Source of the DNA: Candidatus Spyradosoma merdigallinarum | Lineage (GTDB): Bacteria; Verrucomicrobiota; Verrucomicrobiia; Opitutales; UBA953 | DNA length: 10,218 nucleotides | Assembly (NCBI GenBank): GCA_018713755.1 | Contig: DVOG01000001.1 | Location: 1-10,218 of the forward strand | Direction: 5' to 3' | In this document: positions 6,492 through 10,218 of the stretch, one piece after another | Layout of the letters: each line of letters begins with the position of its first letter | How positions within the stretch are numbered: the stretch's first letter is position 1 | Program-made: the position numbers and the translations under genes | Notes under the pieces: model-generated | Told to the model about the DNA's origin: nothing | Seen by the model: only the letters and a program-made list of their open reading frames with translations | Databases searched by the model: none

Positions 6492-7841
6492 ATGGAATTT
6501 CTGGTCATTTTGGGGCTCATTCTTCTCAACGGCATTTTCGCGATGTCGGAAGTCGCGCTCATCTCGGCGCGCAAAACCAGCCTCGCCGCCGACGCGAAAA
6601 AAGGCAGCGGAGCCGCGAAAGCCGCGCTGAGCCTCGCGGAAAATCCCGACCGCTTTCTGTCCACGATCCAGATCGGCATCACGCTCATCGGCATTCTGAC
6701 GGGGATTTACTCCGGCGACGCGCTGGCGGCGGACTTCGCCGCGCTGCTCCGGTCCGCCGGCGTTCCCGCGGATTACGCGGGCTTCATCGCGAAGACGGTC
6801 ATCGTGATCGCGGTGACGTACCTGACGCTGATTTTCGGCGAGCTCGTGCCGAAGCGCGTCGGCCTGGGCTTTTCGGAAAGCACGGCGAAACTCGTCGCGC
6901 GGCCGATGAAGGCGCTTTCGCAGATCGGCGCGCCGTTCGTGGCGGCGCTCAGCGGCTCCACGGCGGCGGTGCTGCGCGTGCTTCATCTGAACAACGCCGA
7001 AAACAAGGTGACGGAGGAAGAAATCAAGTCGATGGTCAGCGAAGGCGCGAAAGACGGCGAAGTGCTCGACGTGGAGCAGGACATCGTCGAGCGCGTGTTT
7101 TCGCTCGGCGACCGCAACGTGGAGTCCATCATGACGCCGCGCAAGGAAATCGCGCGCATCGACGTCTCGATGACCAACGCGGAAATCGAGGCGCTCGTGA
7201 AAAAGAATCTCTACGGCGTCTATCCGCTCGTGGACGATTCGCTCGACGACATTCTCGGCGTCGTCTATCTCAAGGATCTTTTCGGAAAACTGAACGATCC
7301 CGCGTTCGACGTGCGCAGCGTCGCGCGCCCGGCGCAGTATTTTCACGAGGACATGGACGTCTACAAGGCGCTCGCTCAGCTGCGGGAACGCCACGTCCAC
7401 TACGGCATCGTGTGCGACGAATTCGGCGCGACGCGAGGCATCGTCACCTACCACGACATTCTCGAAGCGCTGCTCGGAGACCTGCCGCGCATCGGCGAAG
7501 ACCCCGACATCATCGCGCGCAAAAGCGGCGGCTGGCTCGTCGACGGCGGATGCTCATTCTACGATTTTCTCGAATATTTCGGGATGGAAAACCTCGACGG
7601 CCAGTACAAATACAATTCCGTCAGCGGGCTGATCGTCGATTTGCTGGAACGCTTCCCGCAGGCCGGCGACACGGCGCGCTGGAACGGCTTCGAATTCGAA
7701 ATCATGGACATGGACGGCGCGCGCATCGACAAGCTGCTCGTCTCCCGCCTCCCCGAAACGCAATCCGCCGCGGGAACGCCCTCCCCGGAACACGCCGGCG
7801 AAGCCGACGCGCCGGACGCCGCGGGAACGTCCGCGGAATAA
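6492..7841 (+). CDS. HlyC/CorC family CNNM-CBS membrane protein
   Basis: 449-residue inner-membrane protein with the full family order: a CNNM (DUF21) membrane domain, two CBS domains and a C-terminal CorC_HlyC domain. The membrane domain covers about 1-160 and carries NGIFAMSEVALISARK at 13-28 and the conserved GELVPKR at 116-122. The linker holds TEEEIKSMVSEGAKDGE at 174-190, and the first CBS domain opens with ESIMTPRKEIARID at 211-224. The second CBS domain ends with DEFGATRGIVTYHDILEALLGD at 309-330, the classic family signature. The CorC_HlyC domain covers about 345-420. Relatives take part in magnesium or cobalt homeostasis; the name hemolysin is historical. The start ATG at 6492 places the first membrane helix at the N-terminus as usual, although the frame stays open further upstream; no Shine-Dalgarno is present. 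The last 28 residues are a disordered Ala/Gly/Glu tail in which two copies of the repeat word each encode Ala-Gly-Thr. Confidence 0.95.
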   Translation: MEFLVILGLILLNGIFAMSEVALISARKTSLAADAKKGSGAAKAALSLAENPDRFLSTIQIGITLIGILTGIYSGDALAADFAALLRSAGVPADYAGFIAKTVIVIAVTYLTLIFGELVPKRVGLGFSESTAKLVARPMKALSQIGAPFVAALSGSTAAVLRVLHLNNAENKVTEEEIKSMVSEGAKDGEVLDVEQDIVERVFSLGDRNVESIMTPRKEIARIDVSMTNAEIEALVKKNLYGVYPLVDDSLDDILGVVYLKDLFGKLNDPAFDVRSVARPAQYFHEDMDVYKALAQLRERHVHYGIVCDEFGATRGIVTYHDILEALLGDLPRIGEDPDIIARKSGGWLVDGGCSFYDFLEYFGMENLDGQYKYNSVSGLIVDLLERFPQAGDTARWNGFEFEIMDMDGARIDKLLVSRLPETQSAAGTPSPEHAGEADAPDAAGTSAE

Positions 7842-7848
7842 TTCCGTC

Positions 7849-7890
7849 AAAAAAAAATCCCGGAAAGCCTCGAGAAAAAGCCTTCCGGGA
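7849..7890 (-). terminator. Terminator of the mutarotase-MFS operon
   Basis: 8-bp stem, TCCCGGAA (7858-7865) with TTCCGGGA (7883-7890), loop of 17 bases. On the minus strand it is followed by nine T (A-run 7849-7857 on the plus strand), which fits a rho-independent terminator for the MFS gene ending at 7935. In the plus direction there is no T-tract, so the convergent CorC-type gene has no clear terminator of its own here. Confidence 0.78.
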
Positions 7891-7934
7891 AACGGGAAAA
7901 AGCGCGGGAACGCCGCGCCGCCGCGCAGCCAAGC

Positions 7935-9449
7935 TCAGGTTCGCGGCTTCGGCAGCAGGAAAAAGAGCGCGCCGCAGACGAACATCAGAACGCCGGCGAT
8001 GCTCAGCGGCACGCCGAGCGCGACGTCGTGGTCTTTCAGGAAACCGCCGAGCCAGGAAATCAGCGCTCCCGCGCCCACGGACGTGAGATTGAGCAGCCCG
8101 TAGCCCGTCGCGGAAAAGCGTTCGTCGATCTGCGAGCGCAGAATCGGCATCAGCGTCGCGTCGAGCGCGCCCTGCGCCACGCCCTGCATGGAAACGAGCG
8201 CCAGCGTCAGCGAAAGCCCCAACGCCGGAAGCACGCCCAACGCCGGAAGCATGGCGACGAGCACGCACGGGCCCGCGATGCAGAAGCAGATTCCGGGAAC
8301 GTAAGCGCGCGCGCCGTGATTGCGCCGATACCAAAGGTCCGCGACGACGGCGGCGGAAAGCACGGCGACGTATTTCGCGATGTTGACCCAAAACGTCGCC
8401 TGCGGCCCGGCCTCGGATTCGGAAATCCCGAACATGTCTTGCAGCAGCCGCGGATACCAGCCCATCAGGAACCAGTTGGCGAAACCCGCAAACGCGTAGA
8501 TGAGCAGCAGCATCGCCATCGCGCGGCCGGTGAACAGGCTCTTGAGCACGTTCAGAATGCCGAAGTCCGCGGAATTGTCCGCCGAGGCCGGAGCCGAAGA
8601 TTTTTCCTCCTTCGCCGCGGCGGGAACGCTCTCCTCGGACTCCGCGGGAACGGCGCTTTCCGCTTCGGCGGGAACTTCCTCTTTTTCCTTCGGCGCGGAA
8701 GGATCGTGCAGGAAAATCACGACGACGAGAGCATAGGCGACGCCGATGAAGCCGAACGTCTCGAAAGTCAGCCGCCAGCCGAGGTTGTAAGGCTCGCCCG
8801 CCATCAGCGCGCCGCAGCCGGCGAGCACCTGCCCCGCGTAAATCCCGCTCATGTGCAGCCCCGTCGCCATGGAACGCGTGCTCCCGCGGTGATAATCGGA
8901 AATCAGCGCGAGCGCCGCGGGAATGTAAAACGCTTCAGAAACGCCCATCGCCGCGCGCGCGAAAAGCAGCTGCTCGTAAGTCTCCGCCTTCCCCGTCAGC
9001 CACGTGACGATCGACCAGACGACCAGCGAACACAAAATGATGAATTTGCGGCTGAAGCGGTCGGACAAATACCCGCCGACGGGGCTGAGCGCCGCGTAAA
9101 CGATGAGAAACGCCGACGTCACCGTGCCGAACTGCCCCTGCGTCATCGGAATGCCGTTCTCGCCGCCGCCCGTGATCGACGTGTTGAGCACCGCGAGCAG
9201 CTGGCGGTCGAAATAATTCAGCATGACGACGACCCAGAGCACGCCGACGGCGATCCACGCCCATTTGCCCGGCGCCGTTTTCGGCGACGCCGAGGGCAAC
9301 GGCTTATTGCGGAAGCCTTTCTTCAATCCGAAAAAAACCGCCGCGACCGCGACGGCGAGCGCCGCCCACGGCGTGAAGTCGACGTAGGCGGATGCGCCGT
9401 CGAGCAGAGGTTTAGTCAATTCCACGAAGCTGTTGGTCTGTTCCTGCAT
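7935..9449 (-). CDS. MFS permease, probable sialic acid or related sugar-acid transporter
   Basis: 504-residue major facilitator. It has an additional hydrophobic helix near the N-terminus (about 27-42) before the usual twelve. First MFS helix: KWAWIAVGVLW at 62-72, followed by NYFDRQLLAVL at 78-88, a pattern seen in anion:cation symporter-like and spinster-like members. Motif A is at 125-135 (GGYLSDRFSRK). The central cytoplasmic linker (about 250-295) is long, acidic and rich in Ala, Pro, Ser and Glu, and three VPA tripeptides in it are each encoded by the repeat word or a one-base variant. Residues 400-411 contain a tandem LPALG-V-LPALG caused by an 18-bp duplication. The gene lies directly after a NanM-like mutarotase on the same strand, overlapping its present reading frame by 38 bases, which suggests a sialic acid substrate by context only. 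Start at 9449 chosen from ORF onset and spacing; no Shine-Dalgarno. Terminator at 7849-7890. Confidence 0.92.
   Translation of the reverse strand: MQEQTNSFVELTKPLLDGASAYVDFTPWAALAVAVAAVFFGLKKGFRNKPLPSASPKTAPGKWAWIAVGVLWVVVMLNYFDRQLLAVLNTSITGGGENGIPMTQGQFGTVTSAFLIVYAALSPVGGYLSDRFSRKFIILCSLVVWSIVTWLTGKAETYEQLLFARAAMGVSEAFYIPAALALISDYHRGSTRSMATGLHMSGIYAGQVLAGCGALMAGEPYNLGWRLTFETFGFIGVAYALVVVIFLHDPSAPKEKEEVPAEAESAVPAESEESVPAAAKEEKSSAPASADNSADFGILNVLKSLFTGRAMAMLLLIYAFAGFANWFLMGWYPRLLQDMFGISESEAGPQATFWVNIAKYVAVLSAAVVADLWYRRNHGARAYVPGICFCIAGPCVLVAMLPALGVLPALGLSLTLALVSMQGVAQGALDATLMPILRSQIDERFSATGYGLLNLTSVGAGALISWLGGFLKDHDVALGVPLSIAGVLMFVCGALFFLLPKPRT
8218..8253. repeat. 18-bp in-frame tandem duplication inside the MFS gene
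   Basis: Two adjacent 18-base units (8218-8235 and 8236-8253) differ at one position near the end (CACG versus CATG). On the coding strand they give MLPALG-VLPALG, so the duplication adds six residues at a helix of the C-terminal half without breaking the frame. Confidence 0.9.
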
Positions 9450-10218
9450 AAAAAATCAAAAGGTCGAGAGGTTTTTCATTTCGTTCTGATTCGCATTTCG
9501 TTCTGATTCGAATCCGCACGCATTCCGGCGAACGGAATCCGGGCTTGAGTTCGCCGCAGACGAAATAAATCGAGCCGTCTCCGGCGCGGACGGCGCTCGC
9601 GCCGGCGCGGGCGGTCGCGGGAACGGTCGCGAGCTTTTCCCATTTCGCGTTCCCGTCGGCGTCGAACGAAAGGCGCAGCACGTCCGCGTTGAACTTATAC
9701 CACGCGGGCTCGCGGCGCAGATAATCCGGCGCGGGATTTTCGAGCGCGTCCTTGAAGATTTTCGCGTTCACGCCGCCGAAGATCAGCATGCCGCCTTCGC
9801 CGTCCTCTACGGCGCAGACGCCGACCAAGCCCGCTTCGGAAACGTTTTCCGGCAGCGGCGGGAGCAGCTCCCATTTATTCTCGGACGGATAATAAATCAC
9901 GCCCGCGCGGTCAAGCGTCGCCTTTTTCGTCGCCTTGTCGAAATAAAATCCGCCGACGAGCGCGAACGCGTTCCCGCGCGGCGTGCGCAGCATTCCGGCG
10001 ACGGGCTGGACGCGCGGCGCGCCCGGGAAGTCCGGAAGCGGCTTCCATTCGTGCGGTTTTCTCGGGAACGAATTGACCTGCAACACGAACGCCTTGTTCG
10101 CGGGGACGCCGTCGACGTTCCCGCCGGCGACGAAGCAGCGCGACGTTCCCGCGGCGTTGTCGATTTTCACGGGGAAGGAGCCGCTCCCGTCCGGGAAAAT
10201 CACGTTCAGTTTTCCGTC
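9412..10218 (-). CDS. Cyclically permuted mutarotase, NanM-like kelch beta-propeller (start outside window)
   Basis: 268 visible residues, the N-terminal part lying beyond the right edge. NanM (YjhT) is a kelch-repeat six-bladed propeller that speeds conversion of alpha- to beta-N-acetylneuraminate. A related family has the same propeller in cyclically permuted order and ends at the GELKPG segment. Here the kelch-type glycine pairs are seen in CFVAGGNVDGVPANKAF, FALVGGFYF and MLIFGGVNAKIF. The frame then runs to YFVCGELKPGFRSPECVRIRI close to its end, the order expected of the permuted form. Mutation of the end is likely: a 17-bp tandem duplication at 9477-9510 removes the probable original TGA stop after residues RIRIRTK and adds about 27 unrelated residues that run into the start of the MFS gene. 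No signal peptide can be judged because the N-terminus is missing. A GTG at 10203 could in principle start translation, but the frame continues upstream without a stop, so I treat the gene as cut by the window edge. Confidence 0.88.
   Translation of the reverse strand, partial: DGKLNVIFPDGSGSFPVKIDNAAGTSRCFVAGGNVDGVPANKAFVLQVNSFPRKPHEWKPLPDFPGAPRVQPVAGMLRTPRGNAFALVGGFYFDKATKKATLDRAGVIYYPSENKWELLPPLPENVSEAGLVGVCAVEDGEGGMLIFGGVNAKIFKDALENPAPDYLRREPAWYKFNADVLRLSFDADGNAKWEKLATVPATARAGASAVRAGDGSIYFVCGELKPGFRSPECVRIRIRTKCESERNEKPLDLLIFYAGTDQQLRGID
9477..9510. repeat. 17-bp tandem duplication at the 3' end of the mutarotase gene
   Basis: CATTTCGTTCTGATTCG occurs twice without spacer (9477-9493 and 9494-9510), identical in all 17 positions. 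The length is not a multiple of three. With a single copy, the coding strand would read AGA ACG AAA TGA, ending the mutarotase about 25 bases before the MFS start. With two copies the stop is lost and the frame continues to 9412. Confidence 0.93.

Larger units (their letters stand above)
112..10151. repeat. Dispersed 8-base word CGGGAACG, 44 copies
   Basis: Counted by hand on both strands. Plus-strand copies begin at 142, 569, 673, 950, 1292, 1751, 2597, 3222, 4189, 5438, 5474, 5496, 5949, 6403, 6420, 7383, 7771, 7822, 7905, 8294, 8621, 8645, 9618 and 10063. Minus-strand copies (CGTTCCCG on the plus strand) begin at 112, 1674, 2132, 2567, 3211, 4027, 4181, 4237, 4304, 4829, 4991, 5024, 5430, 5462, 6395, 6761, 9648, 9969, 10116 and 10144. 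The preceding base is G in about three quarters of them, and the following base is variable. From base composition about one copy would be expected. Copies lie in genes and in gaps, in several reading frames. Confidence 0.93.

Noticed and set aside
6300..7454. 384-codon minus-strand ORF opposite the CorC-type gene
   Set aside because: Shadow frame with Arg/Asp/His-rich sequence and no start context; CNNM and CBS motifs are on the plus strand.
8028..9506. 492-codon plus-strand ORF opposite the MFS gene
   Set aside because: Arg/His-rich shadow; the MFS signatures on the other strand explain the region.
9525..9541. Inverted repeat ATTCCG/CGGAAT as an operator
   Set aside because: It lies inside the conserved end of the mutarotase coding sequence (GELKPGFRSPE) and is short enough to be chance.
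112..10151. CRISPR array or REP/BIME-type element as an explanation for the repeated word
   Set aside because: The unit is only 8-9 bases, irregularly spaced and also inside conserved coding sequence, with no spacer pattern and no larger shared flanks.

Overview
The window is GC-rich (roughly 60-65 % by eye), densely coding bacterial DNA, probably from a member of the Verrucomicrobiota. The best taxonomic clue is the pair of minus-strand genes at the left end. They look like the PilM-like and small pilus-like members of the type IV pilus-related locus known from Akkermansia muciniphila (Amuc_1098 to Amuc_1102), and they lie in the same order. A sialic-acid-type mutarotase beside an MFS permease at the right end suits a host-associated, glycan-using bacterium. 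The assignment rests on recalled family knowledge, not on a search.

Layout, left to right. (1) Minus strand, 2497 to 2: a secreted Amuc_1102-like protein, then a PilM protein fused to a PilN-like segment that runs off the left edge. (2) A 204-bp divergent promoter region, then on the plus strand a CstA-family carbon-starvation transporter (2702-4222), an AEC-family transporter (4266-5231) and tRNA-Leu(GAG) (5291-5375), closed by a strong terminator. A possible 9-codon leader ORF overlaps the cstA start codon. (3) Minus strand, 6277 to 5521: an outer-membrane beta-barrel gene broken by a one-base frameshift, with its own terminator. (4) A 214-bp divergent region with A11 and T10 tracts and a 20-bp perfect palindrome, then on the plus strand a CNNM/CorC-type (HlyC/CorC) membrane protein (6492-7841). 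(5) Minus strand, from the right edge to 7935: a kelch-repeat, cyclically permuted mutarotase of the NanM type (start outside the window) and an MFS permease, probably one operon for uptake of sialic acid or a related sugar. A terminator lies between this operon and the convergent CorC-type gene.

The strongest unexplained signal is a dispersed 8-base word, CGGGAACG (usually GCGGGAACG). I count 44 copies on the two strands together, where composition predicts about one. It occurs in genes and between genes, in both orientations and several reading frames. It forms perfect 16-bp palindromes three times and builds the stem of one terminator. It behaves like a genome-wide tag of the DNA-uptake-sequence or HIP1 type. 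Two short tandem duplications in the sugar operon are also notable; one of them (17 bp) appears to have destroyed the original stop codon of the mutarotase. No stretch longer than 300 bases lacks a gene, and I see no CRISPR array, transposase, prophage or rRNA.
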